Assembly: GCF_900142775.1 (NCBI RefSeq)
Contig: NZ_FRCC01000004.1
Span: 1 to 64,000 of the forward strand
Length of the DNA stretch: 64,000 bases
From: Flavobacterium flevense
Lineage (GTDB): Bacteria > Bacteroidota > Bacteroidia > Flavobacteriales > Flavobacteriaceae
Direction of reading: 5' to 3'
Of the stretch, positions 51,919 to 62,695 are shown one piece after another; the stretch's first letter is position 1, and each line of letters begins with the position of its first letter. The notes under the pieces were generated by a model that was not told where the DNA came from, searched no databases, and worked only from the letters and a program-made list of their open reading frames with translations. The translations under genes were made by a program, and so were the position numbers.

Positions 51919-52320
51919 ATGATTAATAAAATGCAGAAAATCTTGAAGCTGCATTTTACTTAATCAATGTAAGAGGAATAAGTTTGTTAATTAAATCTTT
52001 GTTTTTAAAGATTCTTTTATTGATTACTACACTTTTTTTTAACAGTTATTATTTATTCGGATGCTGAAAACCTAATATTTTGAGATAAAAAAAATGGAAT
52101 ATGTATATAATCCTTTTCTTTTTTATGGATAATCTTTTTTTTACGCTTCCGGCATGTTTCAATATTAGAATAAAATGTAACTTTTTCGAAATACTGATTA
52201 GAATACTTTTCGAATAACAGATTTAAATAACTGTAAATCAGTTAATTACATGAATGAAACCATTTTAGAGATAATGGATACATTATGAAAAGGTTGTGAT
52301 AATGTTAAATAATACATTTG
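51919..52320 (+). promoter_or_regulatory. long regulatory region ahead of the utilisation operon
   Basis: The 628-bp gap has no gene. It holds a long hairpin (51919-51966: TGATTAATAAAATGCAG and its complement with one bulge). Two direct repeats, TTTTCGAAATACTGATT (52183-52199) and TTTTCGAATAACAGATT (52207-52223), are spaced 24 bp apart. The inverted repeat TAACTG-N5-CAGTTA lies at 52228-52244. A -7 box TACATTTG lies at 52313-52320 with TTG 16 bp upstream. The direct repeats suit an AraC-type output domain and are candidate sites for the hybrid sensor. Confidence 0.5.
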
Positions 52321-52416
52321 GATATACTTAAATCACACAATCTGAGGAGTATAATAGTAATCGGATTTATTAAGATAAAAAGGTTACAACTGTTACAAAA
52401 TTTAATTTAATAATTT

Positions 52417-53739
52417 TTGAAAATGAAAAAGATATTAATCTGGTCCATCACTGCAGCTTTAGCAGGTTTCTTATTTGGTTTTGATACTGTAGTAATATCA
52501 GGAGCCGAAAAAAAATTACAATTATTATGGGGCACTTCAGATGTGTTTCATGGTATTGTAGTAATAGGGATGGCGCTTTGGGGTACCGTGATTGGTGCTT
52601 TTTTTGGAGGAATCCCTACTAATAGAATAGGGCGTAAAAATACCTTAATATGGATAGGCGTCTTGTACACTATCTCTGCAATAGGTTCCGGATTAGCTAA
52701 TGACCCCTGGACTTTTGCCTTTTTTAGATTTATAGGTGGTTTAGGAGTAGGTGCATCTACAATTGCTGCACCAGCTTATATCTCAGAAATAGCACCGGCT
52801 AAAGACAGAGGTAAACTAGTAGGACTTTATCAATTTAATATTGTATTTGGGATTTTAATTGCTTTTTTGTCGAATTATCTTTTAAATGATATTGGAGAGA
52901 ATGCCTGGCGCTGGATGGTGGGAGTAGAAGCGTTTCCTGCAGCTATTTATACCGTTTTTGCGTTTACCATACCTAAAAGTCCACGATGGTTGCTTACCAA
53001 ATTCAGAAATGATGAAGCCATAAAGATGCTGCGAAAAATCAATCCTGATCAGGATCCGGAAAAGCTGATGTTAGAGATAAAGCAGGAGATGGAAAACACG
53101 GTATCTAACGAAAATATTTTTCTTAAGAAATATAGATTTCCTCTCATTCTGGCATTTTTAATTGCTTTTTTTAATCAGTTATCGGGTATTAATGCCTTGT
53201 TATATTATGCTCCAAGAATTTTTCAGGAAGCTGGTCTGGGAGAGAGTACTGCTTTATTAAGCAGTATTGGTATAGGTGTGACCAATATGCTTTTTACGCT
53301 ATTAGGTGTTATTTTGATAGATAAATTAGGAAGAAAGCAATTAATGCTGATTTGCTCTTTTGGATATATTATCTCTTTAAGTCTGGTTTCTGCCACCTTC
53401 TTTTTTGGTTGGAACGGGGAACTAATGCCGGTATTCTTGTTTTTGTTTATTGCCGCTCATGCTATCGGACAAGGAACTGTGATTTGGGTATTTATTTCAG
53501 AAATATTTCCTAACCACTTACGAAGCACCGGACAATCATTTGGCAGTTCTGTGCATTGGGTTCTAGCAGCTGTTGTACCGTCTATGGTTCCTATATTGTT
53601 TTCGACCATAGGTGCCGGAATTGTGTTTTTGTTCTTTGCGGTTATGATGGTATTCCAATTACTCTTTGTGCTGTTTATGATGCCGGAAACCAAGGGTATT
53701 TCATTAGAAGAATTAAGTAAAAAACTAATTAAAAAATAA
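52417..53739 (+). CDS. MFS sugar porter (inner-membrane monosaccharide importer)
   Basis: A 440-residue, 12-helix sugar-porter-family transporter. Signatures are GFLFGFDTVVISG in helix 1, NRIGRKNTL between helices 2 and 3, PKSPRWLL at the end of the first half, FNQLSGINALLYYAPRIF in helix 7, and the terminal PETKGISLEEL. It probably brings fructose (or another released sugar) from periplasm to cytoplasm for the fructokinase. It is the first gene of the operon; GH32 follows after 4 bp. Confidence 0.94.
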   Translation: MKMKKILIWSITAALAGFLFGFDTVVISGAEKKLQLLWGTSDVFHGIVVIGMALWGTVIGAFFGGIPTNRIGRKNTLIWIGVLYTISAIGSGLANDPWTFAFFRFIGGLGVGASTIAAPAYISEIAPAKDRGKLVGLYQFNIVFGILIAFLSNYLLNDIGENAWRWMVGVEAFPAAIYTVFAFTIPKSPRWLLTKFRNDEAIKMLRKINPDQDPEKLMLEIKQEMENTVSNENIFLKKYRFPLILAFLIAFFNQLSGINALLYYAPRIFQEAGLGESTALLSSIGIGVTNMLFTLLGVILIDKLGRKQLMLICSFGYIISLSLVSATFFFGWNGELMPVFLFLFIAAHAIGQGTVIWVFISEIFPNHLRSTGQSFGSSVHWVLAAVVPSMVPILFSTIGAGIVFLFFAVMMVFQLLFVLFMMPETKGISLEELSKKLIKK

Positions 53740-53743
53740 ATAA

Positions 53744-55342
53744 ATGAAAAAAGTAGTAAAAAAAATACCGCTTAGATTACTGTTGTCTTTATTAACAGTT
53801 TTCATTTTAACAAGCTGTAAAAAATCGGTGTTTGCTGATAAAAAAGACTATTCAGAAGCTGAATTGTATCGACCTAATTTTCATTTTACTCCTCAAAAAG
53901 GCTGGATGAATGATCCTAATGGAATGTTTTATTACAACGGTTACTACCATTTGTTTTTCCAGTATTATCCTGATTCTAATGTTTGGGGACCTATGCACTG
54001 GGGACATGCTATAAGTACAGATATGATTACCTGGACAGAAAAACCTATTGCACTTTATCCGGATGAGAAAGGATACATTTTTTCAGGGAGTGCAGTAGTG
54101 GATATTAAAAATACTTCCGGTTTTGGAAGTCTAGAAAATCCACCAATAGTGGCAATGTTTACTTACCACGATATGAAAAAGGAAAAGGCAGGAGAAACTA
54201 ATTATCAATCTCAGGGTATTGCTTATTCTCTGGACGAAGGTTTGACCTGGACAAAATATGAAGCGAATCCGGTTATTAAAAATCCGGATATGAAAGATTT
54301 CAGAGATCCAAAAATGACTTGGGATGCCATTCATCAACAGTGGATTATGGCTCTGGCAGCCGGAGATAAAACAATGTTTTATAGTTCTAAAAATTTAAAA
54401 GAATGGAAATTACTTTCTGATTTTGGAAAAGCAATTGGTGCTCATGGAGGAGTTTGGGAATGTCCGGATTTTTTCCCTATGACTGTTGAAGGAACTGATG
54501 AATATAAATGGGTTCTCCTTTTAAGTATCAATCCCGGAGGTCCTAACGGTGGTTCAGCTACTCAGTACTTTGTAGGAGATTTTGACGGAAATAATTTTAA
54601 ACTTGACGAATCTTTTTCGAAAGATATTAATGGTGATAAAGGAGTTTGGATTGACTACGGAAGAGATAATTATGCAGGAGTAACTTTTTCTAATGTATCA
54701 GAAGTTGACGGAAGAAAATTGTTTATAGGATGGATGTCAAACTGGAATTATGCTCAAAAAGTACCTACAGAAACATGGAGAAGCAGTATGACTATTCCCA
54801 GAGAATTAGTGCTTGTAAAAAAGGATGGACATTATAGTGTTAATTCAAGACCTGTAAAAGAACTACAAAATTATGTGGGTAAAACCATTAAAAAAGAAAC
54901 TCTTAAGATTGATAAAGAGACTGTAATTGTTGATAAATCAGTGATCAATTTGTCAAGTATGGACATTCATTTTTCTTTAAAAAATCTAAAAGAGGATACT
55001 TATACCTTCTCTCTTTCAAATGAATTAAAGAATACGGTCAAATTTGGCTTTAATAAAAAAGAGAATTATTTTTTTATTGACAGGACTCAATCAGGGGATT
55101 TATCTTTTTCACCTCTTTTTGCAAATAAAATTTCAAAAGCACCTATTACAGAAAAATTTGATGCTATAGATGTAAGAATCATAGTTGATAAAACATCAAT
55201 TGAGATTTTTTACAATAATGGAAAAACCGTGATGACTGAAACTTTTTTTCCTGAAAAACCAATGGAAACATTTTCTGCAACCAAAGAAAAATTCGGTTAC
55301 ACACTGGAAAACTTAACTATTAACCAATTAAATTTTAACTAA
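53744..55342 (+). CDS. GH32 glycoside hydrolase lipoprotein (fructanase/invertase family)
   Basis: A 532-residue lipoprotein (lipobox LTSC, Cys25) with the five-bladed GH32 propeller and a C-terminal beta-sandwich. Catalytic features are the nucleophile Asp57 in WMNDPNG, the transition-state Asp188 in FRDP, and the acid/base Glu239 in WECPDFFP. It cleaves beta-fructosidic bonds of levan, inulin, or sucrose-type sugars and is probably anchored at the outer membrane or facing the periplasm. It sits between the sugar porter and SusC, at 4 and 11 bp. Confidence 0.96.
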   Translation: MKKVVKKIPLRLLLSLLTVFILTSCKKSVFADKKDYSEAELYRPNFHFTPQKGWMNDPNGMFYYNGYYHLFFQYYPDSNVWGPMHWGHAISTDMITWTEKPIALYPDEKGYIFSGSAVVDIKNTSGFGSLENPPIVAMFTYHDMKKEKAGETNYQSQGIAYSLDEGLTWTKYEANPVIKNPDMKDFRDPKMTWDAIHQQWIMALAAGDKTMFYSSKNLKEWKLLSDFGKAIGAHGGVWECPDFFPMTVEGTDEYKWVLLLSINPGGPNGGSATQYFVGDFDGNNFKLDESFSKDINGDKGVWIDYGRDNYAGVTFSNVSEVDGRKLFIGWMSNWNYAQKVPTETWRSSMTIPRELVLVKKDGHYSVNSRPVKELQNYVGKTIKKETLKIDKETVIVDKSVINLSSMDIHFSLKNLKEDTYTFSLSNELKNTVKFGFNKKENYFFIDRTQSGDLSFSPLFANKISKAPITEKFDAIDVRIIVDKTSIEIFYNNGKTVMTETFFPEKPMETFSATKEKFGYTLENLTINQLNFN

Positions 55343-55353
55343 ACTATCTAATT

Positions 55354-58300
55354 ATGAAACACAAAATTATTCTTTACTTAATCTTAATGGGATCATTTTT
55401 CTCATTAACAGCCCAGAACATAGGGATAAAGGGAGTTGTAACTTCTTCCGAAGACGGTATGTCACTCCCGGGAGTATCGATTTTAGTATCAGGAACAAAT
55501 AAGGGAGCTACAACTGATCTGGATGGTAAATATGAACTTAAAAATATAGATTCAAAAGCAACTTTGATCTTTAGTTATGTAGGTTATACTAATCAAACGA
55601 TACAAGTAAATGGTCAGGCAACAATTAATGTTGTCTTGAAAACGGAATCGCAGCAATTAACAGAAGTTGTGGTGACTGGATATTCCAGAGAGAGAAAAGT
55701 AGACGTAACAGGAGCAGTTGTTGTCGTTGAAATGAAGCCTATTGAAGGGCAAAGTATGAGTTCTGGTAATGCCATGCAGGCGCTTCAAGGAAGGGTTGCA
55801 GGTTTAGCGGTTGAAAAGTCAGGAGATCCCAGCGGAGCAAGTAGCAGAATATTAATCAGAGGGGTGAGTACCTTGGGAAATACAGACCCGTTGTATGTAA
55901 TTGATGGAGTGCCAACAGTAAGACCTGAAGTGTTTGCCAGTTTAAATCCCAGTGTAATAGAGTCAGTTCAGGTATTGAAAGATGCTTCTGCTTCTTCTAT
56001 TTATGGTTCCAGAGCAGCTAACGGAGTTATTATTGTTACTACTAAAAACGCCGCTAAGGGAGATGTTACTTCCGTTTCCTTTAATACAAGTGTTTCGATA
56101 CTTTCTGAGAAAAAACAACGCTATAAAATGCTTAATGCCTTAGATCGTGGTAAGGTATTATGGCAAGCATCCGTTAATGATGGTGCAGATCCGGCTGGTG
56201 GATATGGTGAAATCTATAATTTCGACTGGAATAATGATTTCAATAATCCGGTTTTAAATAACGTAACTGTAAAACCTTTTGTAGGAGGTGACACTACAGT
56301 ACCTGTAGGAGATACTGACTGGCAGGATACTGTATATAAAACGGGTTTGCTTATCAATAACGATTTGTCCGTTTCAGGAGGTTCTGAAAAAGCTAATGCG
56401 GTTTTAAATCTTGGGTATCTTGATAATAGTGGTATGTTGAAATTTACTAATTATGAAAGATATTCAGCGAGATTGAATGCTAATTTTAAATTGTTTAATG
56501 ACAGAGTGAAATTTGGAGTTAATTCTCAATTTACACAATCTGATGAACTAAGTGCAGCTAATGATGTAGGGAATGCTCCTACACCAGGTTTAGCCATTTC
56601 ACTGGCACCTACCATTCCTGTTTATACCAGTACTGGAGCTTATGGAGGACCAATAGGTTCAGGCTATTCAGATAGAAATAACCCTTTGTTAATGCAATAT
56701 TTAAACAGATGGGATAATTCCAGAAAAATGTCTTTATACGGTAATATTTTTACGGAAATTGATATCGTAAAAGGATTAAAATTCAGAAATAGCATTGGTA
56801 TGGATTTTAATGATTTTAAACGAAAAAACATTGAACCAATTGTAAACAACGGATTTATTACACGAAATGTAAATAGCTTATCATTAGATACAAATAAGTA
56901 TTCAAGTTTGACGATTTCTAATACATTGACTTATGATTTAAAAATTTCAGAGCATAAAATTGGAATTCTTGTAGGAACTGAATCGACTAAAACAGATTTT
57001 AATTCATTATTTGCCCGTGCAGAAGGATTTGCAGTTGAATCAGAATCTTATTTCACACTCGCTGCAGCTACTGGTGCAAGAACGAATAATGGTATAACAA
57101 CGGGGAGTAGATTACTTTCTCATTTTGGAAAATTAAATTATGCTTTTTCAGATCGTTATTTAGCTTCTTTTACCATTCGTAGAGATGGTTCTTCCCGATT
57201 TGGTAGTGATAACCGATTTGGTATTTTTCCGGCGGTTACTGCTGGGTGGAGAATTAACAATGAAGAGTTTTTAAAAAATAGTACAGTAGTTTCAAATCTT
57301 AAATTACGTGCCGGTTATGGTGAAGTAGGGAATCAGTCCATTGGAGATAATGCACGTTTTGGATTGTTCGAAACAAGATACGGTCCTAATCAAAATGTAT
57401 ATTTCCCTGATTTTTTTAATATTTATTATAATGTGGGAACAGCTTATGATTTGAACGGAGCCAATACAGGGAATTTACCTTCTGGTTTTGTTTCCATACA
57501 AGGTTTGAATTCAGGTCTTAAATGGGAAACGACTAAAGAATATAATGTAGGACTTGATTTTGGTTTCTTAGAAAATAAATTATCCGGGTCGTTTGATTAT
57601 TTTTCCAGAAAAACAGAAGGTATCTTGATTGTACCGCCTGTAGCATCTACAGTTGGTGAAGGACAACAACGTTCAGTAAATGGAGCAAATACGGCTAACA
57701 AAGGATGGGAGCTAAGTGTAGGATATGCTGATACCCTTGAAAATGGATTGTTTTTTAATGTAACAACTAATTTTGGAGCAACAAAAAACAAAATTACCCA
57801 ACTACCGGAAGAAGTAAGAGCTGCCTATCCGGGTACAGCAACTAACTCAATTGTGGGGCATTCTCAATTTGAAATATTTGGATACAAAACCGATGGTTTG
57901 TTCCAGAGTCAGGAAGATATAGATTCACATGCTACACAAGTGGCTTCCAGATTAGGAGGTATTAAATACATTGACCTTGATGGTAACGGTGTAATTAATT
58001 CTGATGACAGAACTTTTATTGGAAGTACATTGCCTAAATTGGAATACGGAATCAATATTAGTTTAGCGTATAAAGATTTTGATTTCTCTGTGTTTGGTTC
58101 AGGAGTTACAGGTCGTATTGGTCAGGATCCATATATTTATTATAATAATTTTGTTCAGGGTAGAGAAAACGCCGGTCCCGGTACTTTGAATGCATGGACA
58201 CCTACGAACACTAATACCGATGTACCTTCTCTTTCTTTGGCAAACAATGATAATCAGGCGTCTGATTACTTTTTCAGAAACAATTCTTATTTCAAAGTAA

Positions 58301-58503
58301 GAAATATGCAGCTTGGATATACACTTTCTGAAAAACTAATGGCAAAGACAGGTTTTATTACCAGATGTAGAATTTATGCACAAGGAGAAAATTTATTCTG
58401 GTTTACACCAAAAGGCTATATAGGACAGGATCCAGAGCGTACAAGTATAGACAGAATACCTGTTCCTACTACATTTTCATTAGGTCTAAACATTAATTTT
58501 TAA
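55354..58503 (+). CDS. susC: SusC-family TonB-dependent oligosaccharide transporter
   Basis: A 1049-residue SusC protein. A signal peptide (to LTAQ) is followed by a carboxypeptidase-regulatory-like domain (IKGVVTSSEDGMSLPGVSI, about 24-100). The plug has the SusC phrases GNAMQALQGRVAGLAV, RGVSTLGNTDPLYVIDGVP and SIYGSRAANGVIIVTTK. The barrel runs to the C-terminal LGLNINF. It forms the outer-membrane pore that imports oligosaccharides captured by SusD, encoded next. Confidence 0.97.
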   Translation: MKHKIILYLILMGSFFSLTAQNIGIKGVVTSSEDGMSLPGVSILVSGTNKGATTDLDGKYELKNIDSKATLIFSYVGYTNQTIQVNGQATINVVLKTESQQLTEVVVTGYSRERKVDVTGAVVVVEMKPIEGQSMSSGNAMQALQGRVAGLAVEKSGDPSGASSRILIRGVSTLGNTDPLYVIDGVPTVRPEVFASLNPSVIESVQVLKDASASSIYGSRAANGVIIVTTKNAAKGDVTSVSFNTSVSILSEKKQRYKMLNALDRGKVLWQASVNDGADPAGGYGEIYNFDWNNDFNNPVLNNVTVKPFVGGDTTVPVGDTDWQDTVYKTGLLINNDLSVSGGSEKANAVLNLGYLDNSGMLKFTNYERYSARLNANFKLFNDRVKFGVNSQFTQSDELSAANDVGNAPTPGLAISLAPTIPVYTSTGAYGGPIGSGYSDRNNPLLMQYLNRWDNSRKMSLYGNIFTEIDIVKGLKFRNSIGMDFNDFKRKNIEPIVNNGFITRNVNSLSLDTNKYSSLTISNTLTYDLKISEHKIGILVGTESTKTDFNSLFARAEGFAVESESYFTLAAATGARTNNGITTGSRLLSHFGKLNYAFSDRYLASFTIRRDGSSRFGSDNRFGIFPAVTAGWRINNEEFLKNSTVVSNLKLRAGYGEVGNQSIGDNARFGLFETRYGPNQNVYFPDFFNIYYNVGTAYDLNGANTGNLPSGFVSIQGLNSGLKWETTKEYNVGLDFGFLENKLSGSFDYFSRKTEGILIVPPVASTVGEGQQRSVNGANTANKGWELSVGYADTLENGLFFNVTTNFGATKNKITQLPEEVRAAYPGTATNSIVGHSQFEIFGYKTDGLFQSQEDIDSHATQVASRLGGIKYIDLDGNGVINSDDRTFIGSTLPKLEYGINISLAYKDFDFSVFGSGVTGRIGQDPYIYYNNFVQGRENAGPGTLNAWTPTNTNTDVPSLSLANNDNQASDYFFRNNSYFKVRNMQLGYTLSEKLMAKTGFITRCRIYAQGENLFWFTPKGYIGQDPERTSIDRIPVPTTFSLGLNINF

Positions 58504-58512
58504 ACAAGTATC

Positions 58513-60258
58513 ATGAAGAAATATAATATAATAGTTATTAGCTGCCTGTCAATTTTATTTTTGGCATCATGCAGTTCCGATTTTTTAGATTATGAACCTA
58601 CAGGAGTTTTAACTTCTGAAAGTGTTGCAACAGCAGAAAACGCTGATGCTTTGGTTACAGCAGCTTATGCTGCAATAGGTAATGACGAGATGGTAGGACC
58701 AATAACCAATCAATGGGTGTACGGAAGTGTACGTTCAGACGATGCTTACAAAGGCGGTGGAGGTCGTAGTGATGTAGATGTAATTGACCGTTATGAACAA
58801 TACAATACTACTATTGCTGATTTTGGAGACTGGATGTTGCCAAGAACCTGGACAAATCATTACAAGGCGATTTCAAGAGCTAATTTTGCTTTAGCTGTTA
58901 TTAATGAATTATCAGAAGCAGAATTTCCAAAAAAGAAAGTAAGACAAGCAGAATTACGTTTTTTAAGAGCGCATTCACATTTTATGTTGAAATTACTATT
59001 TAATAAAGTGCCTTTTATTACAGAAGATCTTTCTAAAGAGGAAATTTTGAAAACTTCTAATGATTTATCAAGTGATGCACTATGGAATAAAATAGCCGAA
59101 GATTTTCTTTTTGCTTTCGATAACTTAGAACAAGCACAAGATCAGGTGGGAAGAGCTGATAAAAATGCAGCAGCAGCTTATTTGGCAAAATTAAGATTAT
59201 ACCAGGCTTATGAGCAAAACGAAGATCACCAGGTTACTAATATAAATGCGGCCAGATTACAAGAAGTGATTGATTATGCCAATGCAGTAACGGGAGATTT
59301 AGAATCAGATTATGCTAATAATTTCTTAGACGGGCATGATAATGGTCTGGAATCTATTTGGGCAGTTCAATTTTCAATCAATGATGGAACAAATGTAGGA
59401 AGAGTTAGTTTTGTTACCGGATTAAACTCTCCTCACGGAACACCTCTTTATGGATGTTGCGGTTTTCACTTAGCAAGCCAGAATATGGTAAATGCATTCA
59501 AAACAGATGCTAATGGATTACCATTATTAGATACTTTTAATGATTCGGATATATTTAAAACAATTGATGCTAATGGAAATGCGCCTTTGAGTGCAGGAAT
59601 TACACTTGATCCAAGAATTGATCACACAGTAGGAGTTCCCGGAAGACCATTTAAATATAAAAATACGCTGAAAAATGCAGGTGATATGGTTTATAAATTG
59701 AGTTGGGCCAGAGATCCGGGTGTTTATGGTTTTTTTGGAAATATGAAAGAACAACAATCTCCGGACTGTTCTTGTTATGTGAAAAACGGACCATTCATCG
59801 GTACCTCAAAAAATGTTGATTTTATCAGATATGCTGATGTGTTATTATTTAAAGCAGAAGCATTAATTCAATTAAACAGATACACAGAAGCCTTGCCTAT
59901 AATCAACCGAATCAGAGCTAGAGCTGCAGCAAGTGCTACTAAACCATTGGCTGCGGGAGCATCTAATGTGTATAAAGTAGAACAATATCTTTCTTTTCCT
60001 TCCAAAGAATATGCTTTGAAAGCATTGATGTTTGAAAGAAGATTAGAATTTGGTATGGAAGGTCCTCGATTCTTTGACCTTGTAAGATGGGGTATTGCAG
60101 AACCGGTGTTAAATGCATATCTTGATGAGGAGAAAACGAAAAGAGATTTCCTTTCTAATGCTAAGTTTACAGCAGGAAGAGATGAATATTATCCAATACC
60201 TCAAAGAGAAATTAATTTCACAGGAGGATTGTACAATCAAAATCCAGGATATAATTAA
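58513..60258 (+). CDS. susD: SusD-family surface glycan-binding lipoprotein
   Basis: A 581-residue RagB/SusD lipoprotein. Lipobox LASC gives lipidated Cys20, directly followed by SSDFLDYEP, the family N-terminus. TPR-like helices (QAELRFLRAHSHFMLKLLF; VDFIRYADVLLFKAEALIQL) and the C-terminal ERRLEFGMEGPRFFDLVRW are diagnostic. It caps SusC and selects oligosaccharides at the cell surface. It starts 9 bp after susC. Confidence 0.97.
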   Translation: MKKYNIIVISCLSILFLASCSSDFLDYEPTGVLTSESVATAENADALVTAAYAAIGNDEMVGPITNQWVYGSVRSDDAYKGGGGRSDVDVIDRYEQYNTTIADFGDWMLPRTWTNHYKAISRANFALAVINELSEAEFPKKKVRQAELRFLRAHSHFMLKLLFNKVPFITEDLSKEEILKTSNDLSSDALWNKIAEDFLFAFDNLEQAQDQVGRADKNAAAAYLAKLRLYQAYEQNEDHQVTNINAARLQEVIDYANAVTGDLESDYANNFLDGHDNGLESIWAVQFSINDGTNVGRVSFVTGLNSPHGTPLYGCCGFHLASQNMVNAFKTDANGLPLLDTFNDSDIFKTIDANGNAPLSAGITLDPRIDHTVGVPGRPFKYKNTLKNAGDMVYKLSWARDPGVYGFFGNMKEQQSPDCSCYVKNGPFIGTSKNVDFIRYADVLLFKAEALIQLNRYTEALPIINRIRARAAASATKPLAAGASNVYKVEQYLSFPSKEYALKALMFERRLEFGMEGPRFFDLVRWGIAEPVLNAYLDEEKTKRDFLSNAKFTAGRDEYYPIPQREINFTGGLYNQNPGYN

Positions 60259-60296
60259 GGTTAATAATTGTTGTTAAATTAGTGATTGAATCAGAT

Positions 60297-60339
60297 TAAG
60301 GGTGAGTATCTACTTGCCCTTAGCTGTTTCTTGTTTTTT
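60297..60339 (+). terminator. weak terminator or attenuator after susD
   Basis: Stem TAAGGG / CCCTTA extended internally by AGTA/TACT, followed about 8 bp later by a T-run. The gap to the next gene is 166 bp, so it may lower expression of the downstream enzymes relative to SusCD. Confidence 0.5.
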
Positions 60340-60424
60340 TAATCTAAATAGCTGTTGCTTGTGTTTTGGTAACAAATATTTGCATTGAAAATATTCGAAA
60401 AAAAGCATTCTAAAAATAAGGATT

Positions 60425-62641
60425 ATGAAAAAGGGACAACTAAGGTATTTGAATAGAATCATGTTTTTTTGTGGTTGTATGTTAGCTATAGCTGATGTAT
60501 CGGCACAAGCCATCATTCCCATTGCTACTGAAAATAATATGTTATTGATGCAAACAGACGATAACAATAGATTGCGAACGGTGTATTTTGGGAAACCACT
60601 TGAAAACGAAAGGGAATATAAGGCCGTTGTTAGTAATTATAATTACGATGAATCGAATGCCGGGATTTATAATTCAGCATACACTCCTGCGGGAACCTGG
60701 AATCTTTCTGAGCCTGCCATTCAGGTAAAACATGCTGATGGAAATCCGTCATTGGAATTAAAGTATGCGAGTCATAAAAAAGAACAGATAGATGCCAATA
60801 CTTCGGTAACCAGTATCCTTTTAAAAGATCCTGTTTATCCCTTTGAAGTGACTTTGTTTTATAAAGTTTGGAAAAAAGAGAATGTAATTGAGCAATGGAC
60901 AGAAATAAAACATAAGGAGAAAAAACCGGTTTTGTTGCAAAAATATGCTTCGGCTAATTTATATTTTGCCAATAAAAATTTTTATCTCACGAGTTTTCAG
61001 GGAGAATATCTAAAAGAAATGCAACCTGTTGAAACCAGGCTTTTACAGGGAATAAGAACTGTAGATTCTAAACTGGGAACCAGAGCAATGTTGTTGCAAA
61101 CGCCTAATTTTATCTTGTCATTTGGTAAGCCAGCTTCCGAAAATGAAGGGACAGTGATGTTAGGACAATTGGCTTGGAGCAGTAATTTCAAATTGGATTT
61201 CGAGATTGATTCGCACAAAAATCTTCGTCTTATTGCAGGAATCAACCCGTTTGCATCGGAATATTCATTGGCTCCAAACGAAACCTTTAAAACTCCTTCT
61301 TTAATTTATGCATTGTCGAATAACGGTACAGGAGAAGCCAGTAGAAATTTGCACAATTGGGTCAGAAAACACAGGATATTAGATGGTCAGGGAGAACGCC
61401 TTACTTTATTGAATAATTGGGAGGCGACCTATTTTGATTTTGATGAAAATAAAATAGCCGATTTGTTTAAAGATGCTAAAGATTTAGGTGTCGACATGTT
61501 TTTGTTAGACGATGGTTGGTTTGGGAATAAATACCCACGAAATAACGATGATGCAGGATTGGGTGACTGGCAGGAAAATAAAAAGAAATTACCTAGCGGG
61601 TTGGGTTATTTAGTTAAAGAAGCTAAAAAAGAAGGCGTGAAATTTGGTATCTGGATTGAACCTGAAATGGTTAATCCCAGAAGCGAATTGTATGAAAAAC
61701 ATCCTGATTGGGTAATACGACAACCGGAAAGACCTGAGATTTATTATAGAAATCAACTGGTTTTGGATTTGTCAAATCCCGAAGTACAGGATTTTGTTTT
61801 TGGAATCGTGGATGATTTGTTTGTAAAAAATCCTGAATTAGCGTTCATCAAATGGGATTGTAATGCGGTTATTTATAATGCTTATTCGGCTTATCTAAAT
61901 AAAAAAGGAATTCCTCAATCTAATCTGTATGTAGATTATGTCCAAGGATTATACAAAGTATTGCAGCGCATTCGTGCTAAATATCCAACAGTTCCCATGA
62001 TGCTGTGTTCCGGGGGTGGTGGTCGTGGAGATTATGAATTTTTGAAATATTTTACCGAGTTTTGGCCTAGTGATAACACTGAGCCTTTAGAGCGTATATT
62101 TTTACAATGGGATTATTCTTATTTTTTTCCTTCTATTGCAACAGATAATCACGTAACCGACTGGGGAAAACAACCGCTAAAATTCCGGGTGGATGTAGCT
62201 AGTATGGGTAAATTAGGGTTTGATATTGTAGCCAGTAAATTAGATACAAATGACAAAATATTTTGTAAACAAGCGATCAGCAATTATAACTCCTTCAAAG
62301 ATATTGTGTGGCACGGAGATATGTTTCGTTTGGTAAATCCACATGAGAATGATATTGCAGCCTTAATGTATGTTAATGAAAATAAAAGTAAAGCGATTGT
62401 TTTTAACTATTTGGTAAACAATAGATTTAGTATTACAGCAACAAAACAGCCAGTAGTTTTAAACGGCTTAGATCCAAAGAAAAAATATGCGGTAAAAGAA
62501 ATTAATCTGTATCCGGATATTTCCTCTTCATTAAAAGGAGATAATATCTTTACAGGTGATTTTTTGATGAAAGTAGGCTTTAATCCTCATGTTACTTTAC
62601 AAAGGACTAGTGTAGTTCTTGAGATTAGTGAAGTTGAATAA
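60425..62641 (+). CDS. GH36 alpha-galactosidase
   Basis: A 738-residue GH36 enzyme with a signal peptide (to VSAQA) and therefore periplasmic or secreted. The layout is N-terminal beta-sandwich (30-320), TIM barrel (325-650) and C-terminal strands. Catalytic nucleophile is Asp478 in FIKWDCN, acid/base Asp550 in FWPSDNTEP. Other signatures are LLDDGWFG, GIWIEPEMVNP and CSGGGGRGDYEF. It removes alpha-1,6-galactose from raffinose, stachyose or galactomannan-type sugars. In this locus it sits between SusCD and the fructokinase, which points to raffinose-family sugars. Confidence 0.95.
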   Translation: MKKGQLRYLNRIMFFCGCMLAIADVSAQAIIPIATENNMLLMQTDDNNRLRTVYFGKPLENEREYKAVVSNYNYDESNAGIYNSAYTPAGTWNLSEPAIQVKHADGNPSLELKYASHKKEQIDANTSVTSILLKDPVYPFEVTLFYKVWKKENVIEQWTEIKHKEKKPVLLQKYASANLYFANKNFYLTSFQGEYLKEMQPVETRLLQGIRTVDSKLGTRAMLLQTPNFILSFGKPASENEGTVMLGQLAWSSNFKLDFEIDSHKNLRLIAGINPFASEYSLAPNETFKTPSLIYALSNNGTGEASRNLHNWVRKHRILDGQGERLTLLNNWEATYFDFDENKIADLFKDAKDLGVDMFLLDDGWFGNKYPRNNDDAGLGDWQENKKKLPSGLGYLVKEAKKEGVKFGIWIEPEMVNPRSELYEKHPDWVIRQPERPEIYYRNQLVLDLSNPEVQDFVFGIVDDLFVKNPELAFIKWDCNAVIYNAYSAYLNKKGIPQSNLYVDYVQGLYKVLQRIRAKYPTVPMMLCSGGGGRGDYEFLKYFTEFWPSDNTEPLERIFLQWDYSYFFPSIATDNHVTDWGKQPLKFRVDVASMGKLGFDIVASKLDTNDKIFCKQAISNYNSFKDIVWHGDMFRLVNPHENDIAALMYVNENKSKAIVFNYLVNNRFSITATKQPVVLNGLDPKKKYAVKEINLYPDISSSLKGDNIFTGDFLMKVGFNPHVTLQRTSVVLEISEVE

Positions 62642-62695
62642 TAAAGTGTAATTTGTATTGTTTGTAGAACAGCTTATGTTCTTAATTTTAAAATT

